Positions 11,178 through 21,374 of a stretch of 64,000 nucleotides of DNA are shown in pieces. This stretch comes from Paraphaeosphaeria minitans (Eukaryota; Ascomycota; Dothideomycetes; Pleosporales; Didymosphaeriaceae). The notes below the pieces were generated by a model. It worked only from the letters and a program-made list of their open reading frames with translations. It ran no database searches and was not told where the DNA came from. How positions within the stretch are numbered: the stretch's first letter is position 1; the number at the start of each line of letters is the position of its first letter. The stretch covers positions 682,001-746,000 of the forward strand of contig WJXW01000017.1 of assembly GCA_015832175.1 (NCBI GenBank), in the 5' to 3' direction. The position numbers were made by a program, and so were the translations under genes.

Positions 11178-13031
11178 TCAAGCCTGGGCTTCATTCCAAT
11201 GCATCGTCTGAGGCTGCTCTGTATAAGGCCAAGATGCGAAGTTGATCTGTTCCAGGCTCGCTTGGTCGAATATGTTCCAAGAGCTATCCCCATCCAGAGA
11301 GATTAGATCTGGTTGGTTTATGGTGTTCGGGTTCGGGGTATTAACTCTTTGGAGGTTACCGTCAAGACGGGCAATTAGTTTAGCGTGAAGCAATGGCTTC
11401 GGATCGTTCATCTGTTGAAGCTTTTCCAAATGCACTTTGATAGTATCGAGATCTGTGAAATTTAGCCAAATTCGCATTCCGTACACAGTGAGTCTCGTAC
11501 CATCCGGTTCGCCTGCATTGCCCTCGATACCCTGGATAAGAATGAGGGCAGCCCACGTAATCATGACCAAATCCCAATTAGACCAGATTGTTTCATCATG
11601 CAGATGAAGTCGTATGGTTGCACGCGACGACAGTAGTAATTCGTGCTGTTCTTTAGGTGTGATATTATTCGACCAAAGGTCACAACCCCTGGCAGTGTGG
11701 TATATTGAGAGGACGACCATGCGATGCAGTACATACTGACGGAAGACAAGATCGCGGTTGCGTTGTGAACCCTCGACTGCACGGCTGAACTCCTCGAGCC
11801 ACTCATCCAGCTGTCTCGCCCAATCCCTGATTACAGCCGCATCGACAGATGTGAACGAAGATGCTAGGCTCGACACTAAAGGTTGGTCGTTCTGAAAACA
11901 AGACCAAATTGTAGGCAATCCACGTCCGGTGAAGTGAGTGAGACCTGTGTGCATCATGCGTGACAGTCTGTACAGTTGGTCACGATGTGAGGTCTGCAAG
12001 CCTGGCAAAGGTGATTCGATGGGGATGACTGGGCAGGATAAATGAAGTGAAGCGTGTTCGAGATCCACGATTTGGACGCCGCTGAACAACTTTCGCCATT
12101 CTCTCGAAGTTTCATCGACATGAGCCGGACAATGTTCCAGTATCAAACGATAGGCGACGGAAATCCAGAGACCCGTTTCGCGGATGCTGGCTTCATTGAG
12201 AAGCCCCGCTAGAACTATGCCGAGCACGGTCTGGAAGGCCCATTCTTCAACTGCGCATTCGTTGTTCGGGGGCCTTCCGAAAGCACTCTCGGGAAGCAGA
12301 AGTCGGGCAATAGCGTTAGTGAGCACTTGGAAATAATGTGGAGAAAGCTCCGCGGTCTCTGGGGGGCCACGCGTGCTCGAACAGTACAGAATAGCAGCCA
12401 GTAACAGTGGCTGAGGAGAAGAAAATGTCTGCTTCCTAGGCATGAAATGCAGCCCGGGCATTCGGTCGTGGAAAGACGCCCACAAGTGGCCCACTGTGTC
12501 CCGGTGCCACACTGTGGGTGGAACTGACATGGTGACACAACTCTCTTGCAGGATGTTGAGCGCGTCCCACAGCGCATCAAAACCGTTGAACTCCGCATCC
12601 GAACGAGCCTCACTGACGCGTGGGGTCTCTTCTGGGGCCAAATCTTGAGCATTGATCCCGAGTAAACCTTCAATGACCTGTAGTCGTTGGAGCACATTGT
12701 TCTTGAAGTTTGCGTCTGTCTCGTCGCTCGGCAAGAGGCCTGCAATGCTGGCAGCATTGGCTCTTGGTACGAATATGCACGGTAAGCCAGCGCGATGGCA
12801 TCTTCGACACGCTTGACCGTTTCCGAGTATGCATCTCATCTTTTGCTTGCGGCAGTTGACTAAATCGCAAGGCCTGTGAGCAATTGTTCGCATCCAGACA
12901 TCAGGCCCTGGTTCGAACGCGACTTACTCACCACATGCTTTTCGAGCTTTCGGCTCAAGTTCCGAAACACCTCTAGAGGGCGAGGCGCATCTTCCCCGCA
13001 GTTCGCTAGGCGCATTGTCCGGCGCTGACAT
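11178..13031 (-). CDS. Zn2Cys6 fungal transcription factor within the amino-sugar cluster
   Basis: Nuclear regulator of 593 residues in two exons, 12932-13031 and 11178-12859 on the minus strand. Splicing the GTGAGT donor after TGTG to the acceptor ending GATTTAG joins KAC to VNC and gives a perfect zinc cluster KACVNCRKQKMRC...ACRRC...GLPC, residues 33-61, spacing x2, x6, x7, x2, x6. An uninterrupted frame from 12893 would start inside the intron and break the cluster, so it was not used. The rest is a typical fungal-specific regulatory domain, with SLHLSCPVIPIESPLPGL and YVLHRMVVLSIYHTARG. It is divergent from the hexokinase (284 bp apart) and convergent with the deaminase. Control of these neighbours is inference, supported by shared CCGG elements. 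Confidence 0.88.
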
Positions 13032-13315
13032 GTTCCCGATGAATGCCTGGGGTGGAGCGCAAACATCCGGAGAACTTGACCGGACTTTCGCGGTTTATCT
13101 GGATGCAGAGTCGGCCCTTCTGGCTATCTGAAACAGGAAGGTCGTCCCTAGCCCGCGCTTCCTCATTAGCGCTGGCGGGAGCATTACGGCCATAACCGGC
13201 GAGATCACCGGACTTTGAACAACAAACCTTACTTTTCGTAGCTGACGGGGAGGAGAACTAGTACGATGTCTCTTTAAGATACAGTAGGACGGCTGGATAA
13301 GCCATCCCGTCTACC
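13032..13315. promoter_or_regulatory. Divergent promoter of Zn2Cys6 regulator and hexokinase
   Basis: Two ACCGGAC elements are seen, TTGACCGGAC at 13076-13085 and ATCACCGGAC at 13204-13213, both followed by TTT. A third CCGG at 13196-13199 makes a CCGG-N8-CCGG pair, and CGG-N6-CCG (13188-13199 region) is a classic Zn2Cys6 inverted-repeat form. The same core lies in the 7371-7389 palindrome. This suggests autoregulation and co-regulation of the hexokinase. Confidence 0.5.
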
Positions 13316-14960
13316 ATGCCATCACATGGCAACCCTCAGCCACTGGTGCAGGATATCTTGCAACAACTTGAGATTGATCCTGATGACATATGCAAGGTTA
13401 CCAAAAGGTTCCTTCAGCAAATCAGTAAGTTCAAAACATAAAAAGATGAGAACTCATTGTGACCTCTGCTGACTGATCTCAGAAGAGGGATTGGATCATC
13501 CCAGGCCATGGCAACTACCATCATACGTGTTCCACGTTCCAGATGGCTCGGAGAAGGGGACATTCCTTGCAGTCGATCTTGGTGGGACCAACTGTCGCAT
13601 CTGTCTCGTTGACCTGCTCGGCAATTCGACATACAACGTGACACAAACCAAGCAGACCGTTCCCGAGCATCTACGTATCAACCCTAGATATCAACCGCTG
13701 TTCTCTTTCATAGCCAAGGCTCTTCGCGAATTCCTGGATCAGCACGAACTGCGACATCAAATCGACTGTCCAACTGGTTCCAAAAGAATACCACTTGGAT
13801 TCACGTTCAGTTTCACCTGTGAACAAACTTCAATCTCGAAAGGGACGCTGATACAATGGGACAAAGGTTGGGACATCCCGGAAGCATTGGGCAAAGACCC
13901 ATGTGCAATGCTTCAAGAGTCAATCGATGAGATGGATCTCCCCGTTCTAGTTTCCGCCTTAGCAAACGATAGTGTTGGCACGCTACTTTCCAGAGCATAT
14001 ACGTCTCAAGACCAGGGATCTACTCTGGCAGGCGTCATCATTGGCACTGGTACAAATGCTGCATACCTCGAGAGATCATGCAATGTAAGGAGGCTACCAA
14101 ACACTGAGACGAAACCGATGCACGATACCATCGTACTCAACACCGAGTGGGGTTGTTTTGACGATGATCTCAAAGTGTTGCCGATAACACCCTATGACCG
14201 GGAACTGGACGCCAGTTCTATCAATCCAGGACAGCAACAACTCGAGAAAAGAGTTTCGGGGATGTACCTTGGGGAACTCATGCGGCTAGTCATTTTGCAC
14301 TGCCACGAACGAGGTGTTTTCAACATGGTCTTGGACGTGGACTCGCCATGCAACTGTCAATATGGAATTGACAGTTCGTTTCTCTCCTTAATAGCAAGAG
14401 ATCGGACCACCGAATCCTGGGATGCCACGAAGGATATCGAGCGGGTGCTGTCAGCCCGCGGTGTGACACCAGACGATGCAAGAATTCTGACGCAGCTGGC
14501 AGATAGCATAGCTAGGCGCTCAGCACGCCTAGCTGGGTCCGCTTTGGGAGCAATAATCATCCAATCTGAGCGTTTATCCGGACCTGTGTCAGAAAAGTGC
14601 GCAGTTGAAGTTACAAGTCTACCGAATGATCAAAATGATAAGCAACGACCAAAACAACCAAAGAGGATATGTGGACTTCTCTCAAGAATTGGGGATTACT
14701 TCAAGCGATTCATTTACAGCCTGACAAAGAAACGCAGTGTTGAGAATGAGTCTCTGGATCAAGGCTCAGAGCAGAACTTTATCGACATTGGCGTCGATGG
14801 CTCCCTAATCGAACTCTACCCAGGGTTTGAAGCGCATATGCGTGGAGCACTAAGAGACATCCAGGAGATAGGACCGGAAGGCGAAAAGCGTGTTAGGATG
14901 GGATTGGCAAGGGATGGATCTGGTGTAGGTGCAGCGCTTATGGCGAATGCCGCAACATAA
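13316..14960 (+). CDS. Atypical hexokinase, candidate N-acetylglucosamine kinase (Hxk3/Nag5 type)
   Basis: Sugar kinase of 528 residues, exons 13316-13424 and 13483-14960. The hexokinase motifs are present: FLAVDLGGTNCRI (phosphate 1, residues 64-76), LGFTFSFTCEQ (sugar loop), ANDSVGTLL with the catalytic base Asp199, GVIIGTGTNAAY (phosphate 2), NTEWGCFDD and GMYLGELMRLVIL, and RDGSGVGAALMAN near the C-terminus (adenosine site). Key residues are therefore intact. An insertion of about 70 residues (about 400-470), basic and low in conservation (SRIGDYFKRFIYSL), sits before DIGVDGSLIELYPGF; similar insertions occur in divergent fungal hexokinases. Position beside glucosamine-6-P deaminase argues for an amino-sugar kinase rather than glycolytic hexokinase, but a regulatory XprF/HxkC-like role is the alternative. 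Confidence 0.85.
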
Positions 14961-15106
14961 TTTACTCCTATTCATCTGCACTTGCAGTTGCGCAGGGCAA
15001 AACGTGGAGAACAAAGCACATATAGAATTCCAGCAAGAACAAAGCACGCTCACTTCACTGTATCAATGGGAGTGGTTATGTGTGACGTAGGTGTTCACTA
15101 CGCTCA

Positions 15107-15512
15107 CTATTCCCGACCAGAAAGAATTTCCCCGATAGGATCTTCAGATACAGAACGCCCGTGTACAACCCAAAACACAAGACTGAAGGACATGACGCCA
15201 ACAGATACCAAGACTGACGGATTCATCAACCCAGGTTTGACCTCAGCCGTGGGCGCAAATAAAGAGAAGAACATCCCGATGACGCTGAATACCATCGCCA
15301 CGATAGCAACAAGTGCTGTCGGGAATCTGTGCAGCATCACAGCCGTCACAGTTAAGAAAGACGAGTGGAATGAGGCGATGACTAGGGACACCATTGCGTT
15401 GAAAGCAATGCTGCTCGGTGCTGCTGATGTTGATGAGCGCGAGCAGAAGACTCGTTCCTGCGCATGGCGCAATGCAGCAATGTGTCAAGGCAGTGCGAGG
15501 CTCGACTGAGGT
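15107..15512 (-). pseudogene. C-terminal relic of an APC/GABA-type permease
   Basis: Only the last third of a transporter can be recognised. In one frame the minus strand gives VEPRTALTHCC then AGTSLLLALINISST (15512 to about 15425). After a single-base shift near 15413-15424 it continues as AFNAMVSLVIASFHSSFL, then VAMVFSVIGMFFSLFAPTAE, PGLMNPSVLVSVGVMSFSLV and a final GRSVSEDPIGEI tail ending in a stop at 15107. These blocks match helices IX-XII of fungal GABA/amino-acid permeases (LLALINIGS, AFNA, MNWS). No N-terminal two thirds is seen upstream. It is 146 bp from the hexokinase end, facing it. It is probably an ancient third transporter of the cluster. Confidence 0.72.
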
Positions 15513-16645
15513 ATCAAACTAAATTAATTAGTTGCTGATCAGGAATCACTTAGGTACTCGAGATAGTCTGGTGCATCCTGGAAGAGCCTCGTCGCGAGCA
15601 AATACCAACGTCACACGAGAAGCAGTGGCCGAGATGACGACTGAGGCCTACGAACACGATCAGCTGGATGTTGAGATGAGGAGCTCTTCCTTGAGACGGG
15701 CCTTGGCCGTAGCTCTGAAAGCCCTTGCAGAGGGAGCATGACGGTCGATGTTACTATCTACATGGTCAGGGGGCGCGCGTGCCTTTGTTGGCCGCCATCC
15801 CGCTGTTCGGCATAGCATTCCTGGCCAATAGAGTGCCATTGTTTCACTCGGAGACGTTGTCGCATGCTTCCACTAGCGGTGGAGGTCTAGCGGGCGTTGC
15901 GTCGGATCAACGGTGTTGCCTGGGTTCAGATGCATCCACTCGGGTTCTAAAGATGGTTTCCGCAAGGTAGGTCGGGTCTTCATGCGGGACCTGGCTTCAA
16001 CGCTACGGCGGTGTCGATCGTTTTCAAGTGTCCCTGTCTGGGTTTCGTTGGTGAGGGAGAATCGGCAACTTGGACTGCATGGAGCAGCACGTACCGTACC
16101 GTATGATATGACGCGTCCGGGCCCACTCACTTGCATCGAGGGAGGAGATTGTGTACAATACACAGTGCAGCTACACCCCACGCACGTTTCCATCCGGCCG
16201 TCCTGCCATTGCGACAGGGGCCGGTCTCGAAAGGCGTCTGGCTACGCGTACGCTGATTGGCGGATGCAGATCCGGCACTGTGAGCCGCGGGAGGGAATAC
16301 CGAGAGCCCCCATGCCTTGTTCTGTGCGCCATGCGACCACCAGCTTCGATGAATCGCCTGGGAGAGATCGGCTGTCCATCTGCGCGGATGCGGATTCTAC
16401 GTTTGCCCAACCGCCGTCATAATTCGTTCGTGCTGAGAACGGTAGCTTTGCCACCCGGGGCATGATACCTACCGCTGGCCATATATCGGCCATGGCGTCC
16501 ACGTCCTGAATCGACTCCCCCTTCGGTCCCTCTCGCCCTCCAGCCCTGCGCTGCCTTGCCAAGTCGGACGCCCTGGTCCATTGCCCACTTGCACCCACAC
16601 CACTCACAAGCTCACCTACGTACAAAGCGTCACTCCCTGGCCTCC
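15513..16645. other. Spacer between permease relic and bZIP gene
   Basis: Open frames exist on both strands but none shows a domain, splice logic or composition I would trust. The part next to 16646 is the bZIP promoter and 5' leader; the open frame of the bZIP extends to 16556 without an earlier ATG. Confidence 0.4.
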
Positions 16646-17563
16646 ATGATCTCAATGTGCTCTGGCTCAAACACGTGGAGCCAGCCTCCCCTCAAGATGA
16701 AACTCGCCAGAACACCCGACGACGACGGCCTGTCTTTTTCCGACTTCGAGCCGCCGCCCGACCAGTTCCTGTTCGTCTCCGACTTGGGACAGCGGGACGA
16801 GACGCCCGCAGTCCCCTCCGCAGAGTCATCCACACTATCTGGCCAGTCTCAGCAACAAGACTTTTCCAGCGCCGCCTCAGTGGCGTCCTTTGCCGGTGGC
16901 CCTCTGTACCCGCCGCAACCATCCTTTACCGCTACCAACATCGACGACATGCACACGCACGACGCCCTCGATGGCTCTTGGATGTTGCCATTGCAGACCC
17001 GCTTCGATGCTGACGCCGGCACCTTCGAATCCCACGACTCCAGCCCCAGCATCTCCACAGACGAATCTAGGCACTCGGCGACGTCCACGGCCACTACGCA
17101 GTGGTCATATAGACTGGATCGGGAGGCACCCAGTCCCACACGGCGGCGTGAGAGCATCCACAGTCCGAAAGACTCTGTTCCCTGCCCTACTGGAAGGCGA
17201 CGCACGTCTGAACGGGCCGAACCCGGCTCTGCACGCGCAGTGTATCTCGAGAAGAACCGAAATGCAGCCAGCAAGTGTCGGACCAAGCAGAAGCGGCAGC
17301 AAAAGGACCTCGTCGAGACAGCGCGGGTTGAAGAGCGCAAGAACAAGGTGCTCAAGTCCGAGGTCGAGTTCCTCAAGAGCGACCTGCGGGACCTGATGGA
17401 GCTGGTGGGCAAGCACAACGAGTGTCCCGATGGACGGCTGCGGAGATACATCCAGCTCGAGGCAGATCGGCTGTCAAAACGAGGCAACCGGAATACAGTT
17501 GCCGAGTTTCTCTCGCTCAAGGCAGGTCCTGGCGGCGACAAGTCCTCGCCGGCGATCACATAA
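16646..17563 (+). CDS. bZIP transcription factor, ATF/CREB-like
   Basis: Single-exon nuclear factor of 305 residues from ATG 16646 (ATG 16697 is also possible). The N-terminal two thirds is acidic and Ser/Thr-rich with Ser-Pro pairs (APSPTRRRE, IHSPKD), as in stress-regulated activators. The basic region YLEKNRNAASKCRTKQKRQQK (about 200-220) carries the N-x2-A-x2-C-R core, and leucines of the zipper follow through VLKSEVEFLKSDLRDLMELVGKH. The extension ECPDGRLRRYIQLEADRL is typical of fungal ATF-type proteins of the AtfA/AtfB kind. Family knowledge links these to stress and conidial responses; the specific role here is unknown. An antisense frame over the gene (16849-17559) is a GC-driven shadow. 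Confidence 0.88.
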   Translation: MISMCSGSNTWSQPPLKMKLARTPDDDGLSFSDFEPPPDQFLFVSDLGQRDETPAVPSAESSTLSGQSQQQDFSSAASVASFAGGPLYPPQPSFTATNIDDMHTHDALDGSWMLPLQTRFDADAGTFESHDSSPSISTDESRHSATSTATTQWSYRLDREAPSPTRRRESIHSPKDSVPCPTGRRRTSERAEPGSARAVYLEKNRNAASKCRTKQKRQQKDLVETARVEERKNKVLKSEVEFLKSDLRDLMELVGKHNECPDGRLRRYIQLEADRLSKRGNRNTVAEFLSLKAGPGGDKSSPAIT

Positions 17564-19624
17564 AGGCAGGTCTTTTGTCTCCCTGGTCTGATTTTCCATT
17601 GCGTACGAGCGGGTGCAATTCCTTGCGAGGCGGGCGATTGCCTGACCTTGTTTATCTTCTAAGCGTTTTAGATCGAGATCCTGGCCTACGCACATCTGTT
17701 GATGTCTCTCATTGGGGTTCAGCGCAGCGCTGTCGACGACTAACGAATTATGAACATAATGGCAAATGATCATCTCCAAATTGTTCTTTTGAATCTTGCG
17801 AAAAGATGAGAATCTTATGTGTTTGCGCTCAGTTCAGCAGAAACATCAGGCTCTGGTTGTGCCTCCCTCGTTTGTGTGGAGGTCTTTCAAAACGCGCGAC
17901 TCAACCGGCCTCTTCAGCACTTGTTCGCAATATGTTCTTACATGTTGACTCCCGACGATCTATCATATCAACTCGCAATCAAGCCTCGTGCATCCATACC
18001 CATACCATTCCTAAAAAAAAACATGCGCACAACCTGCACGCAAAACATCGTGGGAGACGGCTGGTAGCTGTCCCATGCTGCATTGCGTCCGCTGAAGCAA
18101 TAAGTGCACAAAAGCTCAGCTACTGATCTAGAGCGAGAAGCCCACTTGGTCAACCGCTGGGACCGGCGTGGACACCACGAACGGCGCTCGCGGCCGTTCC
18201 TGCACTGTCTTGAACGCGGCGGGGCAGGGATAACCAGAAGATCAAGGTCGTACTGGGTGCACGAGGCACAAATAGTTGGAAGTTGGCATGAGTAATGGGT
18301 CCATGAAAGTGTTACCCTCACGGCACGCTGGAGCGCAGTGGTATCATGTTGCATCGATTCCAGCTGGGCAACCATGGATGAGCATCTCAAACCGTGAAGT
18401 GCTTCTCGGACGGGTGGTGTGAATTCCCATAATAGATATCGCCGCGTCTTTGGCTCCTCTCTCGGCCAGGATGTAGTTACACCTACTACCCAAACGCCCG
18501 CTGGCTTGGTGGTTCCGAAACTGCATTATCTGCTTTCCCGCGAACCTTCGCGTCGTGGCACCGCTCCAGCTTCGAACAAGTCAAAGACACGTACGCCCAG
18601 ATGCAATACCACGCAGTCGAGATTATGAATCGTGAAAGCGGTGGTTGTCTAGTGATACGGCAGGGTCTCGACAGACAGTCGCAGCTTCGGCACTTGGACA
18701 TGTGATGTGGTCACGTCCAGTGCGGCAGTGGAGGCTGTGACCTGTCTGACAGCAAACTATGACGTTTGGCGGCCAGAAACGCGCTTGGAAGCACCAGGGC
18801 GCTCTTTTCTTCACCAGAAGGCACCTGCTGGTATCAATGCCCGTGTGGCACAAAGATGTAGTCTTTGCTCGGAGAACAGTGTAGCTTGTACACGGCACAG
18901 CCAAACAGCTACGCTGTTATCGCAGATGGTGCAGGTCGAGAACATGTAGTGCATCTGAGAAGATGCTTCGAGACAGGGCTACCTAGGTCCGAGCGCAGGC
19001 CTGTGGGGAAGGTGTGTGTGGAGATGGAGCTTCGCAGTGCACTCTCGAGGTGCTGTGTAGAGTTTAGTTTTCCCTGTACCAGAAACATTGCGCACAGCAT
19101 AGTTCTAGACCAAGATTTCAACAAACTTTACCAAGTTGCTATGACTATTGATATCCATGCTTTAGCGCGTCCCGTGCTTTTTGCAGACAGGGGCAAAATG
19201 CAGTAGGTATGGTCGACTCTGCGGGTCTCCGCACCGTCTCGGAGTGCTGGACACTGATCAATAGTAAGTAAGCTGCATACACTTTGAATCTGACTGGCCT
19301 GCATTCCTATTCTTATGTATATTCTGTTTGTAGGGCTTTACGCGTTCGGTCCCAGGGCGCATCGAGTGTGTGGCGTAATTCAGAAGAAACGCAGCATACA
19401 GAACGATCTAGTCTAAGTGCAAGATGCTAGAGTTATGGAGGGAGGTCTATGATCTAAAGCCATGGAATGTCAACAAAAGAAACGAAATCCTATTACAAGG
19501 AAACAAATATGATCGTCGTGTGAACAAAGCAAGTGTCTAATGCTTATGCCGCGTCTATCGGGCGGGATAGTAAACGAAAAATAAAATAAAACGAGACCTC
19601 CAATCTCTTCATACAGCCGGCACC
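17564..19624. other. Two-kilobase gene-free stretch
   Basis: I see no supported gene, tRNA or transposon here. Short open frames on both strands are interrupted, Cys/His-rich or arginine-rich in the way random frames are. The stretch holds the bZIP 3' UTR on the left and the RTA1 3' UTR on the right. Confidence 0.4.
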
Positions 19625-20612
19625 CTAGGACCAGGGTCCGCCTGCGGCCTCCCGCCCATTCTTGGGTTGCAGTTCCATCTCTATATCGCTCACATCCCTC
19701 GAATGCGGACCCTTCGCGCCCGCGATCCGTTCATGGTACAATTCCGTGATCTCGCTCGGGTGGAAGTAGTTGAAGATGAGCATGACGAAAAGCATGAGCA
19801 AAGCGTCAAATATGTACAGGAACAATTCGTGTCGGAGTAAGTATCCCGCGTTGCCCATGATGTACTCGATCACACGGAAGACGCTTCGCACGAGAATGAG
19901 CAAGCTGGATACGTAGAGTGCCATGAGGTGCTTTTTCCAGGGCAGCGCGTTCAGATCCATGGTCTGGGAGGCAGGGCCATTGCGCTGCAGGCGGACATGG
20001 AAAAGTCCTGCGACCACGACAAAAAAGCCAAAGAATGCGAGTTGGAGGAAGAGACCGACGATGATTAACTTCTCGCCCGTTTTCATGGCGCTTTCCGTTC
20101 CGGAAGCTTGAATTCCTCCGCCACCGCTCTGAACAAGGAAGGATAACACGTCGCCCGCAACGAAGATCTTGGTAAGCCACCGCTGTCGAATGAGGGAATG
20201 TTTTTCGCCATCGGTGAGTAGTATAATGCGGCCCAGGATAATATAGATCGAAGCGGCGAAAAGGGCAGGGGCAACGAGAAGGAGCAGCGACTGCATAACG
20301 TAGGGCCCGAGTTTCCATTGATCAAAGTGGGACATGGCGCGACCGATATAGCCTACGAATTCAACTGCAGACAACATCATCAGTAAACGTCATTCGTTGA
20401 TGTACTCCAAAGCAGGCAGTAGAGGTCTTACATGCGCCGCCGACTGCAAGTGGTATGAAATACCATGTTCGTTTCCGACCGATTTGGAAAATGTGGTAAA
20501 AGGTTGCAAGTGCAAAGGCGACTATGAAGACGATAGCCGCGGGTAGTGACGGTAGGTAGCGATAGAGGACGAAGGCTGTGGTGTCGTTGATGTCGGGGTG
20601 ACTGTCGGCCAT
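19625..20612 (-). CDS. RTA1-family multi-pass membrane protein
   Basis: Predicted seven-helix membrane protein of 306 residues, exons 20432-20612 and 19625-20364. Splicing joins VGGAC to FEFVGYIGRA, restoring helix II. RTA1-family features are present: YRYLPSLPAAIVFIVAFALA as helix I, SLLLLVAPALFAASIYIILG, an FVAGDVLSFLVQSGGGG block (the conserved QSGGGG), VRSVFRVIEYIMGNAGYLLR and ELFLYIFDALLMLFVML, then the FHPSE motif. The cytosolic tail is acidic then basic. Family members confer resistance to aminocholesterol and other toxicants or act as phospholipid translocating exporters; the cargo here is unknown. ATG 20612 (MADSHPD) was chosen since the upstream open frame is non-hydrophobic and improbable. 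Confidence 0.9.
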
Positions 20613-21374
20613 GTCGGTTGGTAGTTGGATGCCCCGAGGGTGTTTACAGACGGTTGAAGCTATGCCAAAGTGTCGAAAATCGGGCAATAGGGTGACAAGA
20701 AACGGGAAGCGGTTGTGTTGTCGTTGCTGACTATCTGGATGTTTGGGCAGTGCGGGCAGGCTCCCTTTTAAGGTTGCGGAGCGACGACGGCTACGAAGTC
20801 CCCATCGAACCCCTAGTCGACATGAATGTATACGCACGTTTAAGAGCGTATTGGCGTATAGCGGCGTATTCTTCGCTCGTATGGCTTGGCAAGCGTACTT
20901 TATGTGCTCCGATTGGCTCGTTGTTTCGCACTCAACGCTCTTCGATTGGCTCCGCTTTGCAGAAGTTTTTATTAGACGCGAACCGAGGCTGAGTCGGGTG
21001 GAGCTTACGACACGAACTGCGATGGCGCGACGACGTGGCTTGCCTGGAAAATCTCGCGGAGCGGGAAGCCATTGCACAATGCGCAATGCGCGCGGGGCTA
21101 TGTTGCATCCCGCGCTGCCAGTAGACTAGAAGTATCAGTTTAGGGGAGCCAGTGCTGTCCTGTTCCGATAAGTACGGGCTGCACCGCACGTTCAGCCAGG
21201 CAGTCTCACTACCGAATGACGTGCATACAGTCTGTGAAGACCAGATCCGTCTTCGGTATGACGCAGTCGTTCTGGTCGACGGCAGCTTGCAATACATCCC
21301 AGCTGGGAGTTGCAGGCGCAAGGGCGAAAAGGTAGGGTGCAAGTCGGTCGCAACCTTCGTGGTTTTCTGCACCA
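20613..21374. promoter_or_regulatory. RTA1 promoter region with paired CCAAT boxes
   Basis: No gene is seen. On the minus strand, in gene orientation, GAGCCAATCG occurs at about 20911-20920 and GGAGCCAATCGAA at about 20941-20953, about 300-340 bp upstream of the RTA1 start, fitting two CCAAT boxes for the HAP/CBC complex. The right end is the 3' UTR of the Upc2-type gene. Confidence 0.45.

Noticed and set aside
11178..12893. Uninterrupted 571-residue frame as the full Zn2Cys6 protein
   Set aside because: Its ATG lies in an intron; only splicing 12932 to 12859 gives a complete zinc cluster.
15513..16555. Protein-coding gene between permease relic and bZIP
   Set aside because: Frames on both strands lack domains, splice logic and consistent composition.
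16849..17559. 236-residue antisense frame over the bZIP gene
   Set aside because: It mirrors GC-rich third positions of the bZIP gene and is Ser/Arg-rich with no domain.
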